Source of the DNA: Motacilla alba alba
Taxonomy: Eukaryota > Chordata > Aves > Passeriformes > Motacillidae
Assembly: GCF_015832195.1 (NCBI RefSeq)
Contig: NC_052019.1
Location: 45,077,016 to 45,141,015, forward strand
Reading direction: 5' to 3'
Length of the DNA: 64,000 nt
The notes beneath the pieces were generated by a model. That model did not search any database. It was not told where the DNA came from and saw only the letters and a program-made list of their open reading frames with translations. Below are positions 12,002 through 25,900 of the stretch, in pieces (positions within the stretch are counted from its first letter, which is position 1; every line of letters starts with the position of its first letter). Both the position numbers and the translations under genes were made by a program.

Positions 12002-13892
12002 AGCTGATGTAAAATTACTATTTCTTGTTGTTCTGTTAGACAAACTTTTTGCTTTGGAATAAACTGTACCATTTCCACAGGAGCATACACTACTTTTTTT
12101 TTTTCCAGTTGTACGAGTTTAATAAAGATATTTTAATCAAGCTTCAGTGCTGTCATCAAAAAAAAAAAATCTTACCTGCTTATAGTCACATAACAAGCTG
12201 TCAGCTAATTTTTTATCAAACTTTTTAAAGAGCACTGTATAAATAATTCCAAATACCATCTACATTTTCTCTAAATACCAGACTTAAATCCTGAGGCTTC
12301 ATCAAGTCTCAAAACAAAAACAAAGGAAGAAACAATACCTAAGGTGGTCTTTACTCTTTAGGATTACTAGCATCAAACATACCTACCAATAATTTTAATT
12401 TTGGACCACAGAAATTGCTCTTATTTTAGGACACAGGACCAAGAAGGTCCAGTGGTTGTTGCCAACATTTGGAATATCCAGCGAATATATAAGGTTAATT
12501 TGGTCAAAGGGTTGTCAGCAACCACAAAGAAAATTCTGAATTTGGATCCATGCAAGGCCACACAGTTGAAGTTTACAAGAGGTTTTAAACTGTACTTTTG
12601 GCTTTTCTGGCACTGGCATTTCTGGCCGATGTCCTTCACAAAATAATCTGTCGGCAGTTCCCTACTCTGATTTAATTTGCCAGCACCAAGGTGAAAAACA
12701 ATAGAGTACAGTTACAGGAACGACTGCTGAATAAAAGACAATTAATTGCTTAGGGTCTACTGAAAGAAGCCAGTGAGTACACAGATCAGAGAACTGCTAC
12801 CACACACTGCAGCAGCTCTGCCAGCAGCATCCTGGTTTTCTGTGGTGCCCCAGTTTGTGCATAGAGCTAAGGCAGAGTCCTGCAGCCTACACTGTGGGAA
12901 TCCGTTCTTAAATGCCAGGAAGATGCAGAACACAGCAGGAAGATCAATGTCTGAAAGGAAATGTTCTGCTTCATCTACTTCCCTGTCATGCCCAATGCTC
13001 TCAAGGATTTTTAAAAGATTTCGCTTCACCTTTGGCTGGAGGCAATGAGTAATTTCTCTGCATGTTTTAATATGTCTTCCAGATTTTTTTGCTCCTCTTC
13101 TCACCAGTGATGTAGTTTGCTGTGATTCATTCAGCAAATGAGTGAATCACTGGTTATTTGGATTTATTGAAGAGCAATCTACTAAGTTCTCATCTTTCAA
13201 TCTGCTTGTCATACTGAATCTTGTCATTACATCAGCAATCTACTGTGCTAGTGTGGCCTTTTACATTTTTTTTTTATTTTCTTATTTAAAAACAGTCCTG
13301 AAAATTCTAATTTGCTCCCTTATAGGATTTTTGTAATTCTGCAAGACCTCTTCAATTAGTGAAATCCTTAGGTAGGAATAACTGTTGTCCTTGGGAGATT
13401 AAGGTGGGGAGAGAGAAAAGTGAAAAGGAAGAAAGAACTCTTTACAGCATACTGCGTATCAAAGTAATTGAAAATATCTCCATAGAGTTCATTGGTCATA
13501 AGTTCAAAAAAACCTGTACGATTTTCTGGTAATTATAAAGAGAAAATAAATGCTATTGAACTAAGAATCTCTGACCAGTTGTTTATTTTCCCTGTATGTG
13601 ATTCCCCACCTCAGACTGTGAATATTTGTCAGATAAACATGAAGATATACAATTTGTATAGCAGCACTCTCAGCTACTGACAGCTTGCTTGGGTGTAACT
13701 GGTTGCAGGCTGAATTGTGTGCTGTAAGCTCAAGGTGAGTCTTCTGATAGGGTCAAAGTTAATGGCATTATCACAAGCAAAGACTGTTAGTCAGAAGAAC
13801 CACTAAAGAACATGGTGTGGTGTCACCCAACATCCCAAAAGAACCTGTATTTATGTTTGTAACATATAATGGCCCCTGGTAAATTTTAGACT

Positions 13893-13933
13893 TTGCTTCT
13901 TTCTTTCTTTCTTTCTTTTTTTTTTTTTTTTTT
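13893..13933. repeat. (TTTC)n running into poly(T)
   Basis: Several TTTC units lead into about 18 consecutive T residues. This is a simple pyrimidine repeat, probably length-variable. Confidence 0.9.
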
Positions 13934-14681
13934 AAGCAAGCAATAGTTTCAGTGGTCTGATGTGCATGAGAATTCACTAGAACCAACCAGACAAATAACT
14001 GCCAAAAGAAACTGCCAAATTCATCGGGAGTTCTTTAAATCAATGTCATATTGTACAAACTTTTTCCTTGTGAGCTTTATGTCCGCACATAGGTTTTTAA
14101 CAAAAGTATCTTTGGAAAAATATTTGGATCCGCAGTTTAAACCCAAGACCCTGTATCTGACCTGATTCAGCTCTTTTAGTAGGAAGGATGAAAATCGCAT
14201 TACCTAGACAATTATGCTATATTTTAATACATTGCTCACAGGGTTCTGAGGCATATGGCAGGCACCAATGTCATTGCTGGATTTCATCTGAAAAAAAAAT
14301 GTGGTTCCAGGCTTACAAAGATGCCTACTTTACTGTACGTAGAACCATATCTGTTGTTACACCTCTAGGAAAGGTTTCACTTGCTGGAAAAGAGGCTATT
14401 TGGCATGTGTTTTATAGTATCAGAAAAACAAGAGTTTTTATCCTACAATGATGAGTTTTCAATTTAAAACTTTTAATTAATCTCATCTAGAATTGGATAT
14501 TGAGGCTCTAGATATGAATGAAAGTAAGCAAAATGTGGATACCAGTTTGTTGCTCCTTTTTTTCCCCAGAAAATACTTAGTTTAAGGAAAGTTCTTTAAT
14601 CAAAATCCCATTGGGCAACAGTTCTGGGGAATTTACTTTGTCTGATGAACATCTCTCATGTAACCAATGCTGAAACCTCAT

Positions 14682-14711
14682 AATGCTGAAAAAATTATAT
14701 TTTTCAGCATT
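14682..14711. repeat. Inverted repeat, 12-bp perfect stem
   Basis: AATGCTGAAAAA (14682-14693) and TTTTTCAGCATT (14700-14711) are exact reverse complements around a 6-nt AT loop. A direct copy of AATGCTGAAA lies just upstream at 14666-14675, so the core occurs three times within 46 bp. The lower half of the stem is A:T-rich and would be weak in RNA. Confidence 0.8.
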
Positions 14712-17700
14712 CATTAAGAAAAAATGTATGCCTTTTCAAACTTTAAATACATAAGAAAATAGAAACTTTGATGGACATCATGCATTTAATTACAACTCAA
14801 ATGTAAATACAATATTGTACATGATCTGGCCCATGAAGTACGTGAGTATGTGAGTAACATGTCTCATTCTTTAAACAGAATGCTGTTAATATAACTTATG
14901 AAAAAGTCTATTCTTTGTAGACTTCAATGTTGTGGTTTTAAAGACAGATATAATTGGCACTTGACAGGATGTAGTTTGAAGTCAAAATTATTTCAGCTAC
15001 TATGCCAACAGGTCTGCCTGGTTTTCTTCTTCCTCATCTGAGCGCAGTGCTACAGAAAGAGGGATTTTCTCACAGTGACTGTACTCAAAAGTTTCAGGCA
15101 GAGAATCAGTATCTGATTGTCTCTCTCAATGCCTTTCCAAAGCTCTTCTTCTATCCGTATGTTTGACCTGCCCCTCCTATACTTCCAGGTAGACTCCTTT
15201 CTTTATTGTCTTAACAGACTCTCCACAGACCCTCTAACCTCTTTCTTCTCTCCATTTGTCATTGGACTAACTTCTTTCCAATTTTCCATGCACATGTGGG
15301 GCCAGCTCAGAGAACTGAACATAGCATTGAATATTGACACAATAGACCCTCTCTTTTCCCTGAGTTTTCACCAACATCCAGTGAAGCTATCTGGTGCGGC
15401 TCCCACAGAGCTTCTGACAGACTTGGAGTTGAATGACATTTTATAGAATGCAATAAAGAAAGAATTTTGATTTTGCTTGCTCTGTCACACTGAGGTTGGT
15501 ACTGGCCCATGGTTGAGTCATAGCAGGAAAGCTCCTGTGACCAGATCTTTAGAAGAACACACAGGCTTGTCGTTCTTTTTGTCATGGAGATGACAACAAG
15601 CATTAAAAATTCAATAATAGAGGAATAAAGAAGTCTTTCCACTGTGGGCTTAGTCTTGCCCACTGGCTATCAAAACCTAATGAGAGGTATTTCAGCTAGG
15701 CTGCTTTGGAGAGCTGCCTCACCACGTATTACTACTGTTAGTAGCTTAGCTATTTAAATTCATATTTAACTGCATTGGGAAATAAAATATTCTATTGAGT
15801 TATTACTACACACCTTGTGCATGAAAGACATTTGTCTGTTTCTCTCCATACTATAATTTTTTTTGTTACTTTGTGTTGTTTCATAAATACTATAACTGAA
15901 AAGTTATGCTGCTTGCAAAAATTCCATTGTTATGAACCATATATTTAATTTCAGACTTTATGAATATAGGATTACGACACTCATTATTCCTTTTTGCTCC
16001 CCATCTGATAAAACAAATACCTGCTTTATAAAAATGGGTTTCATGTGGATGTGTGAATCTTATCCTTAAACAACAGTTAACTTGCATATTTAGGTTGAAG
16101 GCTTACTTTTAAAAGGGCTGTTAAGATGAATGATCAAAATAAGATTTAGGTTTCAAGAAAAACATTGCACCCACTTTTCTCATTTCTTAAAAGCAATCAC
16201 AACTTCTAAGAGTCAAGGAAGTTATTTATTTTATACAGATATACTCCTGAAACTGCCAGATCAATTTTGTCAATTTAAAACCACCAACTACCAACACACT
16301 GCTCTTTTACCTATTTTGCAGTTATTCTGTATGAGTCCCACATTGTATGCATATGTATTTCTTGTTCAATGTTTTTCCCATTAGTAACAATAAGGCATAG
16401 AATTCAAAGAGCTTTTAAGTGCCATTTCTTTATATAAGCCCAGGTAAAAAGATGTATTTTGAGAGTACTGGTTGCAGAATAAAGTGACCAAAATGACTGA
16501 TTATGGCATTGATTCACTTTTATACAAATTGTTCTCCAGTCCTTACCTCCACTGTCACACAGATATTTTCAAGTCGTACTCTGTCCACAGCAGGTTTGGA
16601 AGGACGCAGTATTGCTGGTTTCCCTATTGTGTGATCCACTGATGATCAGAAGAAAATCACACTGCATGTTCTGAATGTATATTCAGACTCACAATGCAAC
16701 TGGAAGGATGCCTATTTTTATACGCTGCTTACTAGATGTTCCTGTCAATGCTTAGAAGCGCTTTGTAAGGGCAGCAATTTTGAGATGGTCCCTACATTTC
16801 CTCTGATCTTATATTTTCTTAACTTTAAGTTCTGGAAAAAGGAAAGAGTACAACACAGAAGTTGTGAATCTCAGTTACATTCCATGTGCGATATCCAAAC
16901 TGAGGTTCAAATGCTCCTGATGAAAATACTTATTTCTGTCTTTTTACATTATAGCAAATGTAAGTAGAGTTTGCCCCAAACAGGGATCAGATAGACATTT
17001 CCTAGGCAACATTTCAGTGACATGCTGCAGCCAAAAGTACAGCAGGTACAAAGAGGCAGTAACTTTATATTTATGAAGTGTGTGTGCAGCTGAGCAGCTA
17101 TTTTGATACAGATACAGGGAGCTGGCTAGAAATGTGCATTGGTAAACATTTCAGGATCTGAGAAAAGAAGGAATAGAAAAAATAAAGGATAGAATTAATT
17201 TTTTTTAAAGTAACTACTCTTCTTTCCTTTAATAACAGTGGCAGGATTTTCCCTATTATTCATATAGCATATATTCATATGGCAGTGCATTTTCACACAT
17301 GAAGTTTTGCAAGCAGTAGATAAATAGAGAGAAAAAGATGACTGATTCTCTGACAACACAGTGTTACACAGCAAAAAGGCTCTTTACCTTCAACAGGAAT
17401 TCTAAGACTTACCCTAGAAAAAGTCAGAGAATACAGGAAAATGGCAGAACACTGACTATAAATTTATGTAACAGGTATAACTTTTCTCTCAAGTTTTTTC
17501 TCTAACACATTATTAGACTGAGATAATATTTTCAAGCTTGATTTTATTTACAGCCTTTCCTCCATTTCCTATTCCTAACAGAGCAGCTATTCTGGAGTGG
17601 GGCAAAAAGGTTGTACCATCCACAGGCAGTCACATACATCTGTACTTTAGAGTAGGTAGGGCAATGTTTAAATTTATCAAGAATACCCCTTCTAACATGT

Positions 17701-18527
17701 CCGATCTCAAGACATTTGTTTTTCAGCAAACAGGACTCCAATAAACAAGCTGCACTTTTTGGAACAACTGTGAACTTGTCCCAGTAAGGCAGGAGGGGGC
17801 AGATTTACTCTTACTTGTTCATAGCTTTGATGATAAGGTAATCGCTAGGAAACCAGACTTAGAAACACAATGCTGATGCTAATGAACATTACTGTATTAA
17901 TTTCCAGAATGCAAAAAAGTTATAAAGAAATGTCTGTCCTTCTGAATAGGGATTATTGATTCCTTACAGAAAGCATGTAGAGGTGTCAACTGGGACTTTT
18001 CTGCTGTTGAGATAGGAAAAATAGATTGACATAGGAATAGCCCAGAGGTAAAGGAGAAACTTTTGAGGTTCAGCCACCATAAACCCTATACCTAAACACT
18101 TTAATCTGCTGAATAGTAAAGAAATCAATTATTTTGCCCTGGTGAAAAAGGACAACTGTATACCATGAAAGCATTGGTACTTTGCATATCAGAATTTTGG
18201 TGGCTAGGCTGATGACCTCTGAGAATACGGCCCTCTCTTTGGCTAAAGAGGGGCAAGAAGAAAACCCAGACTGCAATTTGAATTTGCCATGCTGCTCCTA
18301 GATCTATGATTCATGGCCCAGTTAAACACTTCATCCCTGTGTTCTTGTTAGCGTGGCCTCACGCTTTGCCAGGGAAAATGAACTTTACCTCTTCCACAGT
18401 ATTCTTTCCACAGACGGTCAACTGTGAAATAAAAGTTGTACTGCTGAGACAATGCTTCTCTGTGTAAAGAATTGAGTCCAAAGATGACATAGTTAATTCA
18501 AATCATGTTTAAAAACCAAAACAAAGT

Positions 18528-18589
18528 AAAAAATATCTCTTTTGCAAATAAAAAATAGAAAAAATATCTCTTTTGCAAATAAAAAATAG
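18528..18589. repeat. Perfect 31-bp tandem duplication
   Basis: Positions 18528-18558 and 18559-18589 are identical, each running from six A residues through TATCTCTTTTGCAAAT to AAAAAATAG. Identity across 31 AT-rich bases points to a recent slippage event or an assembly artefact. It has no coding role. Confidence 0.92.
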
Positions 18590-19420
18590 AAAGGCATGTA
18601 GCTTTGTGACTATGATTAAACCTTTAATATGAAAAAAAAAGGAAAATTTCACTTCCAAATCCTGTTCTGTTCAGTTTCTTCTGCCATTCCTATTAACATA
18701 GTTTCTGAGGATGTTTTGTACCTGAGATCAAGATATCATTGACCTTCAAGGAACCCTAGAAGATTTCTTGTAGTGTTCAGAGTCAGGCCACAATTTGTTT
18801 ACTGTGTTATTTCTGGTCCTCATGCCCAGACAAATAAGTTTTTGATCCATTTTCCCAAGACCTTTCTTTGCAAGAGATGTGGATATCCTAAACTCTATGC
18901 CTATCTTCTGCCATCTGAGCCATCTGCGTACGGCAGAAAAGAGAAGATGAGAAGGAAAGCCCAATATTAGAGGTGAAAGAGATTAAAATGCAAATAAATG
19001 AGAGCACATTTTAAGACTGCCATGGTAGTTTCTATTTGACATAAAGGCAGCATGGCAGGTTTTCCCCTGTTACTGTGACAGGTCACCATTTCTAATCTCA
19101 GGGTCATGTCCAAGTTCTCTCTTTCATAATTGCTTGGGCTGACATCTATTTTGACCTTTTTTTTTTATTCTGGCCTTCCTGAATGACAGAAGTCACAGAA
19201 CCATAAAGAGGCAGAAGTTCCATAAAGTGCCACAGCGATTATGAAATAGGACTACTATCCCTCTGGCCTTTGGTATAAATGTATATATAATGTGTCATGA
19301 TATTTTAACCCTTGACAGTGCTGAAGTACACATATTTGCCCTGTTTTGGTACAATTTAAGAGAGCTATTTGTTTGAGATGTGGTATGAAATATGTACTTA
19401 ACTATAGTCTCTTTTTTAAT

Positions 19421-19469
19421 AAGGAATGAAAGTAATTATAACTATTATAATTTCATACAATTATTCCTT
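19421..19469. repeat. Interrupted AT-rich inverted repeat
   Basis: An inner stem AATTATAA (19434-19441) pairs with TTATAATT (19445-19452) around a 3-nt loop. Outer arms AAGGAAT (19421-19427) and ATTCCTT (19463-19469) also pair. The intervening bases do not match, so the structure is imperfect and may be chance. Confidence 0.5.
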
Positions 19470-19981
19470 TTGCTGTTCTGAACAGTACCAATATCTGTCT
19501 TGACAAGAAACTGCCCCATTTTGTTTTACTCAGTTTTCTGTTTAGAAGCATTAGATCTGCAACTCTCTGTGAAACATCTCTGAAGCCGGATGCTGTAGAA
19601 GCAATACATTGACCAAAATGTATAACAAAACATTGAATCTCACCTAGGAAAACTATGATGCATAAACTCTTCTTTTTGATTACTAGCTACACAGTGTTGG
19701 CTACCTTCTTTTTCACGCTGTATTGTGATACACTCATAGTCAAATGTCAAGCTGATCACAAGAGACTAAAGGACTGTCAGTCCTTTGGTAAGGAATCTCT
19801 AAAAAATTAGTGTTTAGCAAAAATATTGTTCACATATATCCATCCTGTAATTTGAAAATTATATTTAAATTAGTATATTACTATATAGTCTTATCTAAGG
19901 AACCCTCTGTAAGTCATTGATTGCTGCTGGTAATAGTAATTGGAAAACATAAACACATGTAAAGACACCTAAAGCACAAAT

Positions 19982-20191
19982 TCGTAGAATAATAGAGTCA
20001 CAGAATGATTTGAGTTGAAAGGGACCTCAAATATCATCTCATTTCAACCTCACTGTCATGGCCAGGTTGCTGAAAGCTCCATCCAGCCTGGGCATGAACA
20101 CTTTCTGGGATGGGGTATCCACAACTTCTCTCGGTAACCTCTTCCAGTGTCTCACCACCCTCACAGTTAAGAATTTCTCCCTAACATATTT
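19982..20191 (-). mobile_element. CR1 LINE, 3' end fragment
   Basis: Read on the minus strand, this is the 3' untranslated end of a CR1 non-LTR retrotransposon, the dominant avian LINE. The tell-tale segments on the plus strand are the degenerate ATTCTATG-type tail (19985-20008), GGGACCTCAAATATCATCT (20021-20039), the CCATCCAGCCTGGGCATGAAC segment and the CTCACCACCCTCA segment. The fragment is 5'-truncated, as nearly all CR1 copies are, and has many substitutions, so it is old. No reverse transcriptase frame remains. The inner boundary near 20191 is approximate. Confidence 0.92.
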
Positions 20192-22950
20192 CATCCGTCA
20201 CAGCTACCTGAATTCTGGAACCCCTTTTTTACTATGTGTTTTGTTATTAATACTATTCTCTTTCAATATTATCTGTGCTAGTGATGCAGCTTTTATAATT
20301 TTCATGCAAATTTTGATCCAATTTGTGGCCATCTGATGATGATGAGAATATGGTGAAGGGCTGTTCACATGCCAGTGCTGCTGATAAAGTAGATATTAGG
20401 GTGTGATCACAACACCATCGTTGGGAAAGGAGCTCCAACTGAAACTGAGGCAATGCAGTAGGGTGGTCAAAGAGGAAATCTGTATATGCTCTCACCTAGC
20501 TCAACAAAGAGGAAGGATCTTCAGCGCTGCCTCTTTTGGGCAGCTTCTCATACTGCAGATATGTAAAGTTGAGCAAGACAAGGAGGGGCATTACAGAAAT
20601 AGCTGAGCACTTGAAGAACCCTCCACATTCAATTTAGAGTTGTGTTCAGCTTCTCAGAGCTTTAAACACATCCCATTTTACTGTGGTATTAATTTATTTC
20701 ATATCTCTTTTGCTCTCTCTCTCTATTACCATATACTAGTAGTATGTAGTATTATTATAACCCAGAAAAATAATTTTCTATCATAGAAAACTTAAATACA
20801 GCAAAATCTATAGGGAATCAAATGTTTTACAATAGTAGAGTCACCCAGGAAATGTATACTACGTCTTAGATAGTCCAGCAGGCAAATAATGTCCTTTTTA
20901 TTAACTGTAGTGCTGAATCAGTCATCCCAAATGGGAAATGAAGATGATTATCTGCTCAAAACCCTTTTTTACCAGTATGGTATTTCTCAGACCAAGAATA
21001 GGAGTTCTTGGGAGGTGTAGCTGCTGAAATGAAGTCTATGGGATCTGCAAGCACATCAGATGCTGACATAACATAAACTGATGTAGTTCTCCTATAACAA
21101 AGGCACACCTGATATTCTGCAGCCAGGAAAATCCCTTCCCCAGATCTGGTAATATCCTTGACTGCCCATGTAGCAAACACACATCTCTGTGCTGAAAGCC
21201 AGCAGAGCGATAGCTTCTTTCCTGGTGAATATGTAAAATTGCCTTACTTTTTTTCTTTAATCTTATAAGTAAACAAGTAAATAGTAAAAAAATTTGAATT
21301 TGTTTTTTACTAGTTCTCAGCTTTACTCTGAAAGAGTTCAGTGTTCTGATACCACAGCAGTGTAGTCAGCATAGTGCACAGATCATTATGCAACCCCCTT
21401 GCAAATAAAATTTTATTAGCTTTTAGTAACACTGTATGTGGAAGCCAAGTGATATTTTTTTCTTAATAAATGTGCTTTTGGAATATGTTGGAATAATGAT
21501 CTATAGGTTATATGTATTGTTATTTAATGTCCTAGCCATAATTTCCACTCAGGAAAATATGAAAAGGATCACATAAAGGGCACTGGAAATACAGGATTTT
21601 TAAACAATATAACACCAAAAATTCAGCCAAATAATGGAGCAAGATCTTTAAAAGTCAGTTGGTTTGTCTTGGAACTATAAAGCAGAAATATAACTTCATA
21701 GTTTCATGACAATGTTATTTCATATAATATTCTCTAAGGTAAAATATAACTTGGAATGGAAATAAAACATTTTAAAAGGTGAGATACTAAGCATCCAACC
21801 TGTATTTCACTGAAAAATCCTGCCTTCCTCAAGAGGTCAATCTTAAATGTCCAAATTGATTCAAAGATGATAGAATAATTCTTATGTTACAATGATTTTC
21901 ACAGTCCAGTTACATTTTATCAAATATATCTTTCTTCATTTGTTCTAGGCATGTAATTAAGCACCATTAGGTACTTTTTAGCCATTTGATTAAGTAATCC
22001 TTAAGTTAGTATTGAAAATAAGATGAATTGCTTTCCATGATTAAAATATCAGACCCTGACAAGCTCTGGGAATAGACTTCCTGAACACACATTGCTCCTC
22101 TGTGAGGTCATAAGAAACAATGTAAGGACATTAGCAGAGTTTCCATGCAAACATACCAGGACTTTAAGATTACAAGGCATACCCACTATTTTTATAGACT
22201 ATACAATACTTCTCACAGTGCAGCTGCATCCTGAAAATAATTTGCAAATAGTCCTTGCTTGCATAAATAGCTCAGCTGGGCTTTTCTGTAACAAAGTAGT
22301 CCTTACCCAGGCCACAAGCCCCACTGATCCACGAAAGTGGTATTCTGCTAGAGTGAGACCACAGACTTTGGAAAAAAAAACCCCAAAAAACATATGTTTG
22401 AAAGATGAGTAGGTTCCAGTACAAAGAGTTCAAATCTAACCAAACTTTGCAGTATAGAAATAAGCACAGCTGGTTTTACACTCTGTACCTCTGGTTAATG
22501 TTTAAAAGAAATGAGTGCTGAAAATACGAAGAAAAAATAATCCTGAGAGACTCTTAGAGCTCTGTCACTGTGAACTTTATTTCTCCTCCTCACAGCCTAC
22601 ATATTAAAAAAGGAATTTCATATCTGTGTGGCATGTCATTCAGTGACAGATTTTATAGAATCTGGTGAGGGCAAAAGGCTGGTTGAAGACTTTTTTTATA
22701 TTTTATAGGCATTCTTTGACTAGAAATAGTAATCCCTAAAGATGATGGATGGGAAAAAATCCCAGTTTAGTCTCTCTTGCAAGGTTAGCTTTGGTGATTA
22801 GTTCAACATATTGGGCAGCAGGTTCACCCATGTAGCATGCCCTGTGTGCATGTCCTCCCTTCCACTGGGATTTAGAACAAGCCTGGTGGGGAATTATAGC
22901 TTTTGTGGGGTAGACTGCAGCTTTTTTCCCTCTATAAAATGAATCTCTCC

Positions 22951-22952
<2 letters not shown>

Positions 22953-22983
<31 letters not shown>
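22953..22983. repeat. Poly(T), 31 residues
   Basis: This is an uninterrupted run of T. It could be the poly(A) tail of a minus-strand retrocopy whose body would lie at higher coordinates, but 22984 onward shows no recognisable gene or SINE and no clear flanking duplication. I treat it as a simple repeat. Confidence 0.9.
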
Positions 22984-22984
<1 letters not shown>

Positions 22985-25900
22985 TCTCCAGGAGATGGCA
23001 GGAGAACTTGTTGGCTTCTGTGGAGCACAAAAGGAACTGTGGGAAAGTGGTGAAGGACTTTCATCAGACAAAAGGATTATCCTGTTTTCTGCAGTAAAGC
23101 AGGTGGCTGCCAGCTGAAGTATGTGCAGCATTTGTACTCTTAATTTTCATTGCATCTAGCCAGCTAGCTAACTCAAGTAGGAACTCCATGATATTTATGT
23201 GAATTAAGAGCCTGCATCTCAACTCTCCACTTCACCTGACTGATGGGCATCCAGGAGAATAAGCACTCATATCATCTGTACTGTTCCTGAAAAGGAAGTA
23301 AGCACTTATGCTCTGGGGGATCATATTGACATGACTGCAAGCAAGTAATCCTAGATGAAACACAGTCAGGAGAAGAGACATAGTTCAACAAGTCACTGAG
23401 CATTTCTTAATGAATGAGGTATTTAATTTTAATGCAAGAAACAATGACTGAAGCTGAAATCATACTAAAATCACAAGTAATTCTAGTGAGATCTGTCCAT
23501 AAACAGCAGGACATCGTGCTTTTATTGACATAGATACTGACAAATTTAACATATGTAGAAGTCACAGGGAGAAGATAATTGGGCTCATCAGGATCTATGC
23601 CATCATGCATTCTCACTCTGCAGGACCTTAAAAGCCTACTGTGCCAACCTACTCACCAGGAAGTATTTATACAAATTGTATATGACAAGGAAGTTGAGGC
23701 CCTGTCTTGACCTATGGAAACAAAATTTTCCCCAGCTGTTGAAAATCTGTACAACCTTACTTCAGCTCTCCTGTAGCCATACAATGTGGTATTAGTCTCA
23801 GTGTCACTGTTGAGTGAGTAGCTCTAGGCATTGTTATTGTGAATGTCATTGTTGATCTGATATGTATTATGAATTATTTATTTCCTCATAGTCCTACCCA
23901 TACTGTATTCAGCTGTATCACAAATATTGACCTGTCATTGCAAAGAGAGGTGAATGGGAGGTAACAATATTCATTCATGTGCTTATCCAGACTTTGAGAC
24001 ACTGCCTCTTGGTTTTTCAGTGTACTAGAATAGTTTTCTCTCTTTTACAGTCAGGTCCAGCTTGGAATTCAGATGCACTTGTGCATACTCACTATTTTTA
24101 CAAGTTAGAACTCAGTTTTCTCTGCTGTATTTCTAGGCAGTGAATGAAAAAGTAGAAAAACCCACTTGTAAAATGACTTTCCTATCACATTTACTTAGGA
24201 GAATCCTGTGGAAGATACAAAAATAAAGGTAATTTGTTCAAGGAAGAATTTACCTAAAATAATAATTACGATGCAGTGTAATTAATTTTTAATTTCTAAA
24301 ATAAAAGAACCAAAGGTTCATTCTAAACCACTTTTATTCTACCAATTTCTTCCTTCTCTGAGGTAGTTTCATATTTTCAATGGACCAACAAAACCAAGTG
24401 CCTCTTTCCCTGCTCTCTCGTTGTCTAGCTGCTTCTTCTGTCAAAGTTTCTGTGGATTGTCACAGAGATAGAATTTTAGACCCTCTGTCCAGACCCAATT
24501 CTAGACCAGGGTAACAAACGCTGGAGTGGGTTGGCAGCCCCATTTTGCTGACGCTCGCAGAATGCAGAAGAATGGGGAAATACTGGAACCTGGAGCTCCA
24601 TTCTGGTCCATGGACAATGGCACTGAACTACTGTGCTGACTGGAGGAAGCCCAGTAAGAAGTAAAAAGCACCAAGTCCCTGGAGTTACGGAAGTTGCTCT
24701 CCCCCATGTCCTTGCACAGGTTATGAAATGTATGCAGGGCTGCCATCCTCTATTTAGAGAATCTCAACCCTTGCCTCACTTTTTTCTTTTGAGCCCCACT
24801 TACTGCAAAAGGCCTCAGGATCATGTGGGGTCACGGCTGTCTGCTTATCTTCAACAAGGCCTTAAGATACAAATATTTTGTAATAAAACCCAGCTGGAAT
24901 CACCTATAAATAATAAGATCCAAAAATGCAAAGCTGTTTATACTCTCATGCACTGCTTTTCTGATAATGGTGAAGTAAATGAGATATCCATAATTGCCAT
25001 AAGTGAACAATAACTGCAGGTAGTCAACTTCCACTTACAATAGCACTTAAAAAAAACCAAACTAGATAGGTGATAAGGAAGTCTCCTATGCTCCTGACAA
25101 GTAGCTGAGATACCATCATTGTGGACAGCCCGGTTAATTTGAAGACAGTTTCTTCTCTTTACCAATGTCATACATAAAACGAGAAAGAAGGGGTTTTGCC
25201 ACTGGTTTTTGTTGAAATTTTCCTCTTCGAAAAGAATGCAACCAACCATCTGAAGGTGCATTTCCCTTATTCTTTCTATCCACACGGAACTCTCCGCAGT
25301 CAAAATGTTTCATTATTTTTATGACTGTATTTCTTAATTTAAGAGATTGAAAACTATTAGGAATATTTTCAAAAAAGTATCATAAAACTATTATTGTCAG
25401 TGCCATGGTGTTGCATGCTAAATTTTAACACAATGCCAATGATTGCAGAAACATGTGAAATGCAAGTAATGCAGTGACTTGGGACATACAATTAACTGTA
25501 AATATAGCCCTTATTATTGTGGTATGGTCTGCTTTCTTGAGTTTTCTGACAAAAGATTATAATAATTAAAGATGCAGAATAACTAATTTTTGTTAAAAGT
25601 TATTCTCTTTGCATCTCTGAAATAATTGTATCTTCATGTTTTTTTCTGTATTGTAGCTATTTATTCACTCAGTCATTTCTATCAGTGTAGACTACTGCAA
25701 GCATAGTCATAAAATAAGATCATGTTTACAGGGCAGAATTTCACACTTCCACCCCCGCCCCCGACTACTGATGAAGTGGCTGTGCAGGTCTGTCAGGCTG
25801 AAACTGCACATCTGTGAGGCCAGAAGTACGACCTTTAATACTTTAATACCAGATATCTGAATTTGGAATCCAAAGTGCAACTGAGGAAGAAAATCTAAGT

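Larger units (their letters stand above)
9061..19981. other. Noncoding unique DNA, no gene seen
   Basis: No gene can be supported here. The longest open frames (about 126 codons, minus strand, 12757-13137; about 118 codons, minus strand, 15307-15663) show no recognisable domain and no matching splice sites. Short repeats and hairpins are listed separately. A CA-rich stretch lies at 10089-10122, and T or A tracts occur near 12093-12106 and 12159-12169. Confidence 0.6.

Noticed and set aside
12757..13137. 126-codon minus-strand frame, and an alternative short frame with a helical-looking Leu-Glu-Asp-Ile-Leu segment ending at AAAG|GTGAAG
   Set aside because: The donor-like site has no acceptor with a pyrimidine tract upstream, the alternative frame is only 23 codons between stops, and no family is recognised.
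22953..23131. Minus-strand processed pseudogene with the T31 run as its poly(A) tail
   Set aside because: The sequence next to the tract translates to nothing recognisable in any frame and no flanking target-site duplication is visible.
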